64,000 bases of DNA. Source: Zobellia galactanivorans (GTDB taxonomy: Bacteria > Bacteroidota > Bacteroidia > Flavobacteriales > Flavobacteriaceae). This document shows, piece after piece, positions 53,864 to 62,061 of the stretch (positions within the stretch are counted from its first letter, which is position 1; each line of letters starts with the position of its first letter). The notes under the pieces are model-generated. The model saw nothing but the letters and a program-made list of their open reading frames with translations, was not told where the DNA came from and ran no database searches. Where the stretch lies: NCBI RefSeq assembly GCF_000973105.1, contig NC_015844.1, forward strand, positions 806,001-870,000, read 5' to 3'. Both the position numbers and the translations under genes were made by a program.

Positions 53864-55193
53864 ATTTGAGCATATTTTTCAGCACAAAGGAGAAGATCAA
53901 ATCGGAATTGTAACGTTCTATAAGCAGTTTTACACGCTTCCCTTCGCGTTCATTGACCATTTCCAAAATATCCTGTAGTTTATAACGGTGGACCTTTTTT
54001 CCGTTTACCGCCAAAATTACATCCCCCTCTTTCAATCCCGCTTCATGGGCAGGACTACCCGCCCTGATAGCCGATACCACAATTTCAGGAACTACGCTCA
54101 ATCGGGTCTGCTCCTCAAACAGTATCTGCACGTTACCAAATTCCTTTTTAGCATCATGCACCACCCCTCGGGAATCGGAAATGCTCTCGGCTATGTACCG
54201 AATACCATCGTGCTGCAGGTCTAGACCACTTAGGTTATACTGAAAGGGCTTGCCGAAATTGGAATTTTTTCTAAGTGTAATCCGGTTTTTACTATAGTCG
54301 AAGATTACGTTAAAGCGTTTGAGTACGGCCCCACCGATGCTTCCGTTGCGGTCGGTCAGGTTTTTTAATTCGCGGAAGGATTCCTTATCGGGAAAAGCAG
54401 CCTTGGCATCACTTAGGGTAAAACGACCGATGGTCAAAGCATCGACCTTAGTTCGTTTCCCGTAAATATTCCCGTTAAGGCCCCTTCCCAAGAAATCGTC
54501 ATAATGCTTATCGGGCACATTAATGGTGTCGCTCTCGAACAACCATAGCGCGTCGCTACTACCGGTATCGAGCAACAAGCGGACAGGAAACTCCTCTCCG
54601 TTCTTCAACGATAGACCACTATTGACATAAGCTTTTTTTGCGTTGATATACAAAGGCAAGGCCTCATACTTTCTGCCTTTGCGGTATACGTATTTCCCAG
54701 GATCATATAAACGGATGGTCTGGCTCGTATAATTGATATCCACAACAAAATCACGAAACAGGTCATAACCGATTATACCGTGTACGGGAATACCCAAGGA
54801 GGTAGAAAAATTGACGCTCTTGTCCATGACCACGAACAATCTTTGCCGGGGGTTTACAATAGACTTTATACGAAAGGCGTTTTCCCGGGAGACCAAGGCC
54901 TTTATGGGCACGTCATCGCCAAACCCCTTTATGGTAATTTCGGAAACATTGTTGATCTGCACCGAATCACGCTCCGAGATATTGAACAATATAGGCGTTC
55001 CCACCCCGGAATCCAGCAAAAACGAGAGTTCGGTACCGTTCACCTCGATAGGCACTATGATCAGATTGTTGATCAGTTGAAATTTTAGCTTTTCAAACTT
55101 TTTTCCCTCGGGCAAACTAAAGCCCTGGGCCGTCGACACCAATGCGGACAACAGCAACAAAAAGAGGACGATATGAGTTCGGACGCCATTCAA
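53862..55193 (-). CDS. Retropepsin-like aspartyl protease with PDZ domain
   Basis: 443 aa. Signal peptide (MNGVRTHIVLFLLLLSALVSTAQG). Two aspartyl-protease-like lobes: LSFLLDSGVGTPILFNI at about 55-70 and VRLLLDTGSSDALWLFE at about 205-220. A PDZ domain follows at about 355-440 (VSAIRAGSPAHEAGLKEGDV). Only the second lobe has the canonical DTGSS, so activity probably needs dimerisation or resides in one lobe. Periplasmic or cell surface; substrate unknown. Confidence 0.87.
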   Translation of the reverse strand: MNGVRTHIVLFLLLLSALVSTAQGFSLPEGKKFEKLKFQLINNLIIVPIEVNGTELSFLLDSGVGTPILFNISERDSVQINNVSEITIKGFGDDVPIKALVSRENAFRIKSIVNPRQRLFVVMDKSVNFSTSLGIPVHGIIGYDLFRDFVVDINYTSQTIRLYDPGKYVYRKGRKYEALPLYINAKKAYVNSGLSLKNGEEFPVRLLLDTGSSDALWLFESDTINVPDKHYDDFLGRGLNGNIYGKRTKVDALTIGRFTLSDAKAAFPDKESFRELKNLTDRNGSIGGAVLKRFNVIFDYSKNRITLRKNSNFGKPFQYNLSGLDLQHDGIRYIAESISDSRGVVHDAKKEFGNVQILFEEQTRLSVVPEIVVSAIRAGSPAHEAGLKEGDVILAVNGKKVHRYKLQDILEMVNEREGKRVKLLIERYNSDLIFSFVLKNMLK

Positions 55194-55335
55194 CTTTTTT
55201 CATATTTACCTCTTTAATTTACGATTTTTATAGATGCACCCCCTCTTTTTTAACAAAAGACAAACAAACGAATTCGCTATGAATCATGGTTTTGTCGTTT
55301 GGTTTCCTCATTTTTGTGCCAAAATTGTAATTAAC

Positions 55336-56526
55336 ATGCCTTCAATATCACAAAAAGGGCAATTGATGCCCGAGTCCCCTATAAGAAAATTGGTCCCCTA
55401 TGCCGAAGAAGCAAAGAAAAAAGGGGTCAAGGTCATTCACTTGAACATCGGCCAACCTGATATCAAAACACCACAGGTAGCCCTTGATGCAGTAAAGAAC
55501 AACACTTTGGAAGTACTGGCCTACAGCCGTACCGAAGGCTCGGAGACCTATCGCGAAAAACTTGCGGCCTACTACGCCAAAAACGACATCCACGTGAGCG
55601 CAAAAGACATCATAGTCACCACCGGCGGTTCAGAGGCCTTGGCCTTTACCATGAGTACCGTTGCCGACAACGATGATGAAATTATCATTCCCGAACCATT
55701 TTACGCCAATTACAATGGCTTTGCAACGGCCGTTGGGGTCAAGGTAGTTCCTGTTATATCACATATCGACTCCAATTTCGCCCTTCCCCCTATCGAAGAG
55801 TTCGAAAAACTGATTACCCCACGCACAAAGGCCATCCTGATATGCAATCCGGGCAACCCTACGGGCTACCTGTACACTAGGGAAGAAATTAAGAAATTGG
55901 CAGAAATCGTCAAAAAACACGACCTTTTCCTCATTGCCGATGAAGTCTATAGGGAGTTTACCTATGACGGCAAGGAACACTATTCCATTTTACAGGAAGA
56001 AGGCCTCGAAAACCACGCCATTGTCGTTGACTCGGTCAGTAAAAGATATAGCATGTGCGGCGCCCGCATCGGTTGTTTGGTATCAAAAAACGAGACCCTA
56101 ACAAAAACCGCCCTGAAATTCGCCCAGGCCCGGCTATCGCCTCCGACCTATGCCCAAATTGCCAGTGAAGCGGCCTTGGAAACGCCACAGAGCTACTTCG
56201 ACCAAGTCAAGGAAGAATATGTCGGCCGGCGTGACCTTCTGATCCAAGAATTGAAAAAAATAGAAGGTGTAAAAATAGGGGTGCCCCAGGGGGCGTTTTA
56301 TTGTATCGTTGAATTGCCCATAGACGACTCCGATGCTTTTGCCCAATGGCTGTTAGAGGAATTCCGACTAGACAACGAAACCGTAATGGTAGCCCCTGCT
56401 GCAGGCTTCTATGCGTCTGAAGGCCACGGAAAGAACCAGATAAGAATTGCCTACGTTCTCGACAAAGAAAACTTAAAGAAAGCTGTTCATATACTAAAGG
56501 AAGGACTAGCCAGTTATATAGGTTAA
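55336..56526 (+). CDS. PLP-dependent aminotransferase, class I/II
   Basis: 396 aa from ATG 55336 (MPSISQKGQLMPESPIRKLV); a start at 55234 would add 34 unrelated residues. HLNIGQPDIKTP, VTTGGSEALAFTMSTVADND, CNPGNPTGYLYTREEI, IADEVYREFTYDG and the PLP lysine in VDSVSKRYSMCGARIGCLVS define the aspartate aminotransferase fold type I. The amino acid substrate is open. The stop codon shares one base with the murB start. Confidence 0.92.
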   Translation: MPSISQKGQLMPESPIRKLVPYAEEAKKKGVKVIHLNIGQPDIKTPQVALDAVKNNTLEVLAYSRTEGSETYREKLAAYYAKNDIHVSAKDIIVTTGGSEALAFTMSTVADNDDEIIIPEPFYANYNGFATAVGVKVVPVISHIDSNFALPPIEEFEKLITPRTKAILICNPGNPTGYLYTREEIKKLAEIVKKHDLFLIADEVYREFTYDGKEHYSILQEEGLENHAIVVDSVSKRYSMCGARIGCLVSKNETLTKTALKFAQARLSPPTYAQIASEAALETPQSYFDQVKEEYVGRRDLLIQELKKIEGVKIGVPQGAFYCIVELPIDDSDAFAQWLLEEFRLDNETVMVAPAAGFYASEGHGKNQIRIAYVLDKENLKKAVHILKEGLASYIG

Positions 56527-57542
56527 TGGAAGTCAATAAAGATATATCCCTTAAAACCTATAACACCTTTGGCATTGATGCCAAGGCAAAGTTTTTTGTT
56601 GAAGTCAATAGTTTAAACGATTTAAAATCGGCACTTCAGCTAAAAGGCTACCCTGAAAAATTCATCCTCAGCGGCGGAAGCAATATGCTTATCACCAACG
56701 ACCTGAACGCCCTGGTATTGCACATCAACCTCAAAGGAAAGGAGGTTGTTTCGGAAAACGACGATACCGTTAGGTTAAAGGTCTTGGCCGGTGAAAACTG
56801 GCACCAAATGGTGCTGTACACCCTTGAGCGGAATTACGGGGGGCTCGAAAACATGTCGCTCATTCCGGGCAATACAGGCACCGCCCCCATTCAAAATATA
56901 GGGGCCTACGGTGTAGAACTGAAAGATACTTTTGTTTCGTGCGAGGCCATGCATATTGAGACACAGACCTTGAAAACCTTTTCCAAAGAAGAGTGTCGCT
57001 TCGGTTATCGCGATTCTTTTTTTAAAAATGAAGGCAAAGGTCGGTACGTTATTGTTTCGGTTACCTTTGAGCTCACAAAGCGCAACCATAAAAAAAATAC
57101 ATCTTATGGCGCAATCGAGGCCGAACTTGAAAAAAAGGGGATTACGGACCCCACGATAAAGGATATTTCAAATGCGGTTATTGCCATACGGCAAAGCAAA
57201 CTGCCAGACCCAAAGGTTTTGGGCAATAGTGGCAGCTTTTTTAAAAACCCGGTAATCAGTGCCGAAGCATATCGGAAATTTTCACAGCAGCACCCCGATG
57301 CCCCATCGTACAAGGTTTCGGAAGAAGCCTATAAAATACCTGCCGGATGGCTTATTGAGCAATGTGGGTTTAAGGGGAAAAAATTCGGTGATGCCGGTGT
57401 CCATAAAAACCAGGCATTGGTTCTTGTCAACTACGGAAATGCAAGCGGAGACGAAATTTTAAACTTGGCATATAAAATTATAGAAGAAGTAGACCATAGA
57501 TTCGGAATACGGATTTCACCCGAAGTCAATATCATAAAATAA
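56526..57542 (+). CDS. murB: UDP-N-acetylenolpyruvoylglucosamine reductase
   Basis: 338 aa type I MurB. FAD domain: KTYNTFGIDAKAKFFVE, FILSGGSNMLITNDL, GLENMSLIPGNTGTAPIQNI/GAYGVEL. Substrate domain: FGYRDSFFKNEG, VLGNSGSFFKNPVIS (catalytic Ser) and AGWLIEQCGFKGKKFGDAGV. It completes UDP-MurNAc synthesis with NADPH. The TAATG overlap with the aminotransferase gene indicates one operon. Confidence 0.96.
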   Translation: MEVNKDISLKTYNTFGIDAKAKFFVEVNSLNDLKSALQLKGYPEKFILSGGSNMLITNDLNALVLHINLKGKEVVSENDDTVRLKVLAGENWHQMVLYTLERNYGGLENMSLIPGNTGTAPIQNIGAYGVELKDTFVSCEAMHIETQTLKTFSKEECRFGYRDSFFKNEGKGRYVIVSVTFELTKRNHKKNTSYGAIEAELEKKGITDPTIKDISNAVIAIRQSKLPDPKVLGNSGSFFKNPVISAEAYRKFSQQHPDAPSYKVSEEAYKIPAGWLIEQCGFKGKKFGDAGVHKNQALVLVNYGNASGDEILNLAYKIIEEVDHRFGIRISPEVNIIK

Positions 57543-57565
57543 CCCCCGAAAAAGAATTCCGGGGG
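57543..57565 (+). terminator. Hairpin directly after murB
   Basis: cccccg (57543-57548) pairs with cggggg (57560-57565), extended by two A-T pairs past a bulged C. It begins one base after the stop codon. No T run follows, so termination efficiency is uncertain. Confidence 0.6.
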
Positions 57566-57745
57566 CTATACCAAACCAAACTAACCAAAAATTAAATGTG
57601 CAGTTACCAAGTGCACATTTACATTATTAATATTAACGCGGCGATATAAAAAATCTATTTTATAAATTAGCGTCAAACCATATACGGTACAATCTATCGG
57701 ATTGGATGCCATAAGGTCGATTTTTTTTTCGCCCCATACAGAAAA

Positions 57746-58312
57746 ATGAGTACTTTACTTGAAAAGCACATTGTAGAACTACTGCGAGAACGAAACGATA
57801 AAGCGATTTCCCTCTTGTACGAACATTATGGCGACACCCTATTGGGAGTTGCCAATAAAGTGGTACGTGACGAGGAACTGGCCCAAGATGTCTTACAGGA
57901 AAGTTTTGTGAAAATCTGGAAAAAATCGGACTCATACGACGCTTCAAAAGCGAAACTTTTTACATGGTTATTCCGGATTACACGAAATACTGCAATAGAT
58001 AAATTAAGGAGTGTCAATACAAAAAGCGACAAAGAAATCCAAATCGATGTTTCTGACGTATATAATTTAGGCGTCAACAGTACACGACCCGAGTTTATGG
58101 ACGTCCGTGAGAATCTCGAAAAGATAGAGACCAAATACCAAATTGTGTTAGACGCCTTGTTTTTTCAAGGAATGACACAACAGGAAGCAAGTGATGAGCT
58201 TGACATTCCGCTGGGAACTATAAAATCGAGATTAAAGATCGGTCTGAGGGAACTCAAGAAAATTTACGGCCCTACCCTACTGTTGGTGTTATCGATTAAC
58301 TTGATACCTTAA
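57746..58312 (+). CDS. ECF sigma factor (SigK-like)
   Basis: 188 aa. Region 2: ISLLYEHYGDTLLGVANKVV, DEELAQDVLQESFVKIWKKS, and FTWLFRITRNTAIDKLRS. Region 4: YQIVLDALFFQGMTQQEASD / ELDIPLGTIKSRLKIGLREL. It is followed after 4 bp by an RskA-type anti-sigma gene, the usual SigK-RskA pair. It would redirect RNA polymerase upon an envelope signal. A hydrophobic tail (LLLVLSINLIP) is unusual. Confidence 0.94.
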   Translation: MSTLLEKHIVELLRERNDKAISLLYEHYGDTLLGVANKVVRDEELAQDVLQESFVKIWKKSDSYDASKAKLFTWLFRITRNTAIDKLRSVNTKSDKEIQIDVSDVYNLGVNSTRPEFMDVRENLEKIETKYQIVLDALFFQGMTQQEASDELDIPLGTIKSRLKIGLRELKKIYGPTLLLVLSINLIP

Positions 58313-58316
58313 AACC

Positions 58317-59075
58317 ATGAAAGAAAAGATAAAATTATTTTTAGACTCCGATTTACTCGAGAGCTATCTTTTAGGCACAACCACTACAGAGGAAACATTG
58401 CGTGTAGAACGCTATATCTCAATGTATCCCGAAGTAAGGGAGACCTATGAAGAACTACAGGACAATTTAGAGACCTATGCCAAGATGCATGCCGTCAAGG
58501 CCCCTGAGCAATTGAAAGACCGTATCCTTAAAAGTATTCGCAAGGAAACGGGAATGAAAAGGAATTTTTACCGAATGGCCATTGCGGCCAGTTTCACCGT
58601 GTTGCTATCGGTGGGCGCCTCATATTTCTTCTGGGACCAAAACCAGAGCCTTCAAGAAGAAAACACCATCGTCAACAATAAGATCGACGATTTAGAGGAG
58701 ACCATGCGTGCCCAACTTGAAGACGTAAGAAACCAGTTTATCGTACTTCAGAACCCCGAGACCAAAAAATACACGGTCAAAGGGAACAAAAAGGCAAAAG
58801 AACTCAAAGCGGTGGCCTATATCAACCCCGTAAAACGTCTTTCTTATATAAACGTAAGCAAATTGCCACACCTACCTGAAAACCAATGTTACCAGATGTG
58901 GGCAGAGGTAAACGGGGAAATGGTAAACTTGGGCATTATCAAGGAAGCCAATAGCCAAGAGAAATTATTGGCCCTACCCTATGCGGATGATGCCATTAGC
59001 TATATCACCATAGAACCAAAGGGAGGTAACCAAAGTCCAACGGTTGAAAACATTGTTGCGAACATCGCATATTAA
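58317..59075 (+). CDS. Anti-sigma factor, RskA family
   Basis: 252 aa. Cytosolic N-terminus with LESYLLGTTTTEETLRVERY, the anti-sigma zinc-finger-like region without the Cys/His ligands. One membrane helix (MAIAASFTVLLSVGASYFFW, about 85-104), a coiled-coil stretch, and the periplasmic RskA domain (LPENQCYQMWAEVNGEMVNL, YITIEPKGG). It holds the preceding sigma factor at the membrane until cleaved. Confidence 0.92.
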   Translation: MKEKIKLFLDSDLLESYLLGTTTTEETLRVERYISMYPEVRETYEELQDNLETYAKMHAVKAPEQLKDRILKSIRKETGMKRNFYRMAIAASFTVLLSVGASYFFWDQNQSLQEENTIVNNKIDDLEETMRAQLEDVRNQFIVLQNPETKKYTVKGNKKAKELKAVAYINPVKRLSYINVSKLPHLPENQCYQMWAEVNGEMVNLGIIKEANSQEKLLALPYADDAISYITIEPKGGNQSPTVENIVANIAY

Positions 59076-59100
59076 ACCGTATCACATTTAAGATATCATT

Positions 59101-59128
59101 AAGCCCCGAAACTTCCGTTTCGGGGCTT
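59101..59128. terminator. Terminator after the anti-sigma gene
   Basis: aagccccgaaac (59101-59112) pairs perfectly with gtttcggggctt (59117-59128), 12 bp with a 4-nt loop, then aatttta. It ends the sigma/anti-sigma unit. Confidence 0.88.
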
Positions 59129-59135
59129 AATTTTA

Positions 59136-59143
59136 TATCTTTG
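59136..59143 (+). promoter_or_regulatory. -7 box of the small Cys-protein gene
   Basis: TATCTTTG fits TAnnTTTG, 17 bp before the start codon and 8 bp after the preceding terminator stem. No clear -33 TTG upstream because the terminator occupies that space. Confidence 0.5.
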
Positions 59144-59160
59144 CCCCAAAATAACTTAAT

Positions 59161-59379
59161 ATGAAACTTGTATTATTGACCATTGGGTTATTGGCTTTGG
59201 CATTTGCAGGAATAGCCATCAAAATATGGTCTAAAAAAGATGGCAAGTTTGCCGGAACTTGTGCCAGTCAGAGTCCTTTCCTGAATAAAGACGGGGAGGC
59301 CTGCGGTATGTGCGGAAAACTTCCTAGCGAACAAGATTGTAGAAAAGACGACAATGTAAACCTTCAGTCTTCCATATAA
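59161..59379 (+). CDS. Small membrane-anchored four-cysteine protein
   Basis: 72 aa. A hydrophobic N-terminal anchor (LLTIGLLALAFAGIAIKIW, about 5-23) is followed by a short domain with Cys34, Cys48, Cys51 and Cys60 (FAGTCASQSPF, ACGMCGKLPSEQDC). The four Cys with a central CxxC suggest a metal or disulfide centre. Similar small proteins occur in Flavobacteriaceae but I know no function. It lies between two sigma factor genes, 25 bp before the second. Confidence 0.75.
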   Translation: MKLVLLTIGLLALAFAGIAIKIWSKKDGKFAGTCASQSPFLNKDGEACGMCGKLPSEQDCRKDDNVNLQSSI

Positions 59380-59404
59380 ACTTTTATCTCAAACTTATAT
59401 TCTT

Positions 59405-59959
59405 TTGGCAAGAGCCGGCGACCATATCCAAACTACCATTAAAAAAGCTCTTGCGGGTAGCCAAATAGCCTATAGCACGCTTTTAGATACCTTTTGGAAC
59501 GAAGTCTACGGTTTTCAACTGAAGCGTACCGAGAACGAGAACGATGCCGAAGATATCACCGTTCAAACCTTCTCAAAAGCCTTCGATAAACTGAACACCT
59601 ACAATGCCGATTATGAATTCAAGACATGGCTCATTGCCATTTCCAAGAACATTCATGTAGACCTCATCCGTAAGCGCAAAAAAAACCTTGAGACCGGTGG
59701 CCACCAAGACGTGGTAAAGAAAGTACTTGACGACGCCCCATCGGCGGAAGACCAATTGATCCGCGAACAGAACCTGGCCAGTCTTTTACTGCACATCAAA
59801 AAACTAAAGCCCCACTATCAAGAGGTCATCAACCTAAGGTATTTTAAAGAGTTAAGCTATGCCGACATTGCGAAAGAGCTCAATGAGCCCATAAACAACG
59901 TAAAAGTGAAGCTATTGCGCGCAAAAAAACTATTGGCAGAGGTCATTCAAAAAAAATAG
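59405..59959 (+). CDS. RNA polymerase sigma factor, sigma-70 family (ECF-like)
   Basis: 184 aa. No ATG lies in the open frame after the last upstream in-frame stop (59357-59359), so TTG 59405 is taken as start (residues ARAGDHIQTTIKKALAGSQI follow). Region 2: STLLDTFWNEVYGFQLKRTE, NDAEDITVQTFSKAFDKL and FKTWLIAISKNIHVDLIRKR. Region 4: KPHYQEVINLRYFKELSYAD / IAKELNEPINNVKVKLLRAK. No anti-sigma gene follows; lipA is next. Confidence 0.9.
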   Translation: MARAGDHIQTTIKKALAGSQIAYSTLLDTFWNEVYGFQLKRTENENDAEDITVQTFSKAFDKLNTYNADYEFKTWLIAISKNIHVDLIRKRKKNLETGGHQDVVKKVLDDAPSAEDQLIREQNLASLLLHIKKLKPHYQEVINLRYFKELSYADIAKELNEPINNVKVKLLRAKKLLAEVIQKK

Positions 59960-60054
59960 CGTTCCCCCTAAAGATCTATCGCACCTTAGGTGCCCCCATA
60001 ATGGCATGCCATCAAAAACCATTGGCGACCGCATGTTACTGCACGCCTAAATCG

Positions 60055-60062
60055 TATATTTG
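60055..60062 (+). promoter_or_regulatory. -7 box of lipA
   Basis: TATATTTG, a full match to TAnnTTTG, 18 bp before the lipA ATG. No -33 TTG at the standard spacing. Confidence 0.5.
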
Positions 60063-60080
60063 TATAAAATTGCACAAGCT

Positions 60081-60956
60081 ATGAGTACGGAAACCATAAC
60101 CAATGTACATCCGCCCAAGGGAAAACCCAAATGGTTAAGAGTGAAATTGCCGACCGGCAAAAAATACACCCAGCTAAGGGGACTGGTCGACAAGTACGAC
60201 CTACATACCATCTGTACTTCGGGCAGTTGTCCGAATATGGGCGAATGTTGGGGAGAAGGCACCGCTACCTTTATGATATTAGGGAATGTCTGTACCCGAT
60301 CGTGCGGTTTTTGTGGTGTAAAGACGGGACGACCCGACACCGTTGATTGGGCCGAACCCGAAAAAGTGGCCCGTTCAATCAAGATTATGGGCATTAAACA
60401 CGCCGTAATCACCTCCGTAGACAGGGATGACCTCAAAGATATGGGCTCCATTATCTGGGCGGAAACGGTAAAGGCCATTCGCAGAATGAACCCTGAAACC
60501 ACTTTAGAGACCCTAATTCCCGATTTTCAGGGAATAGAAAGACACCTAGATCGGATCGTAGCCGTAGGTCCGGAAGTGGTATCGCATAATATGGAAACCG
60601 TAAAACGACTTACACGTGAGGTACGTATCCAAGCCAAGTACGAGCGTAGTTTAGAAGTATTACGGTATTTACACGACAAGGGCGTAAACCGTACAAAGTC
60701 TGGAATAATGCTCGGTTTGGGCGAACTTGAAGAAGAGGTCATAGAGACCATGAAAGACCTAAGAAATGCAAATGTTGATGTAGTAACCATTGGACAATAC
60801 CTACAACCCTCGAAAAAACATTTGCCCGTTAAAGAATTTATTCTTCCGGAACAGTTCAAGAAGTATGAAGAAATCGGTTTGGAAATGGGATTCAGACATG
60901 TTGAAAGCGGGGCGCTGGTACGATCTTCGTACAAGGCACACAAACACATTAACTAG
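60081..60956 (+). CDS. lipA: Lipoyl synthase
   Basis: 291 aa from ATG 60081 ([20 protein letters not shown]); a TTG 21 bases upstream lies in the promoter box region. Auxiliary iron-sulfur cluster ligands in [13 protein letters not shown], and the radical-SAM cluster ligands in [10 protein letters not shown]. The C-terminus [16 protein letters not shown] is typical. It inserts two sulfurs into octanoyl-protein for pyruvate and oxoglutarate dehydrogenases. Confidence 0.97.
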   Translation: MSTETITNVHPPKGKPKWLRVKLPTGKKYTQLRGLVDKYDLHTICTSGSCPNMGECWGEGTATFMILGNVCTRSCGFCGVKTGRPDTVDWAEPEKVARSIKIMGIKHAVITSVDRDDLKDMGSIIWAETVKAIRRMNPETTLETLIPDFQGIERHLDRIVAVGPEVVSHNMETVKRLTREVRIQAKYERSLEVLRYLHDKGVNRTKSGIMLGLGELEEEVIETMKDLRNANVDVVTIGQYLQPSKKHLPVKEFILPEQFKKYEEIGLEMGFRHVESGALVRSSYKAHKHIN

Positions 60957-61050
60957 GTTTTTGTGGGATAATCGGCTACCGTTCTAAGCATACCAAAGAA
61001 AAAACACAGAGTTAAGTAGATCATATTATTGATAAGCCCGTCCCTTTAAG

Positions 61051-62061
61051 ATGAAAAAAACCAAGATTGGCATAAACGGATTTGGCCGTATTGGCCGTAC
61101 GCTATTTAGACTGCTAGATGGCCACCCCAACTTAAACGTAGTTGCCATTAACGATTTGGCCGATGCGCGAACACTGTCCCATTTATTGAAATACGATAGT
61201 ATCCACGGGGTTTTTGGAGCCGAAGTCGGCTACGAAAAAAATCAAATCCTTGTCAACGGAAACGGTATAAACCTGACCAACCATACAAGTCCGGCCGAAA
61301 TCCAGTGGTCAGATTATGAGGTTGATCTTGTTGTAGAGTGTACGGGCAAGTTTAAGACCAAGGAAAGTCTAGCACCCCATCTGGCCAATGGCGCAAAAAA
61401 AGTAATTTTATCGGCTCCCCCGGCGGACGAGGATATCAAGATGGTGGTATTGGGAATCAACGAAGACATCTTGAACAAAGAGGATACCATTATTTCGAAC
61501 GCCTCTTGCACGACCAACAATGCCGCTCCGATGATCAAGATTATCGATGAGCTATGCGGTATAGAGCAAGCCTACATTACCACCATACATTCGTATACCT
61601 CCGACCAGAGCCTGCACGACCAGCCCCATCACGACCTGAGAAGGGCCAGGGCGGCCGCTCAATCGATCGTTCCCACAACAACAGGTGCCGCAAAGGCCCT
61701 GACCAAGATTTTTCCACATTTGGCAGAGGTTATCGGCGGATGCGGAATTCGGGTACCCGTACCCAACGGTTCTTTAACCGATATCACCTTTAATGTTAAG
61801 AATGAAACATCTATAGATGAAATAAACTCTATTTTCAAGGAAAAAGCCCATAAAGAACTCAAAAACATACTATTATACACCGAAGACCCCATTGTATCCA
61901 TCGATATAAACAATAGTTACCACTCTTGTACGTTTGACTCTATGATGACCTCGGTGATTGGAAAAATGGTTAAAATCATCGGTTGGTACGATAACGAAAC
62001 CGGCTATAGTAGCAGGCTCGTCGACCTAATGCAATTACTGGTTCAAAAAAAATACATTTGA
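61051..62061 (+). CDS. gap: Glyceraldehyde-3-phosphate dehydrogenase
   Basis: 336 aa. KIGINGFGRIGRTLFRLL binds NAD; AINDLAD with Asp after strand 2 favours NAD over NADP. The catalytic SNASCTTNNAAPM holds the active Cys, and WYDNETGYSSRLVDL ends the fold. The Asn replacing the usual Cys-Leu in SCTTNCLAP may mark the second GAPDH paralogue of Bacteroidota. 94 bp after lipA; its TGA overlaps the TTG start of the next gene. Confidence 0.93.
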   Translation: MKKTKIGINGFGRIGRTLFRLLDGHPNLNVVAINDLADARTLSHLLKYDSIHGVFGAEVGYEKNQILVNGNGINLTNHTSPAEIQWSDYEVDLVVECTGKFKTKESLAPHLANGAKKVILSAPPADEDIKMVVLGINEDILNKEDTIISNASCTTNNAAPMIKIIDELCGIEQAYITTIHSYTSDQSLHDQPHHDLRRARAAAQSIVPTTTGAAKALTKIFPHLAEVIGGCGIRVPVPNGSLTDITFNVKNETSIDEINSIFKEKAHKELKNILLYTEDPIVSIDINNSYHSCTFDSMMTSVIGKMVKIIGWYDNETGYSSRLVDLMQLLVQKKYI

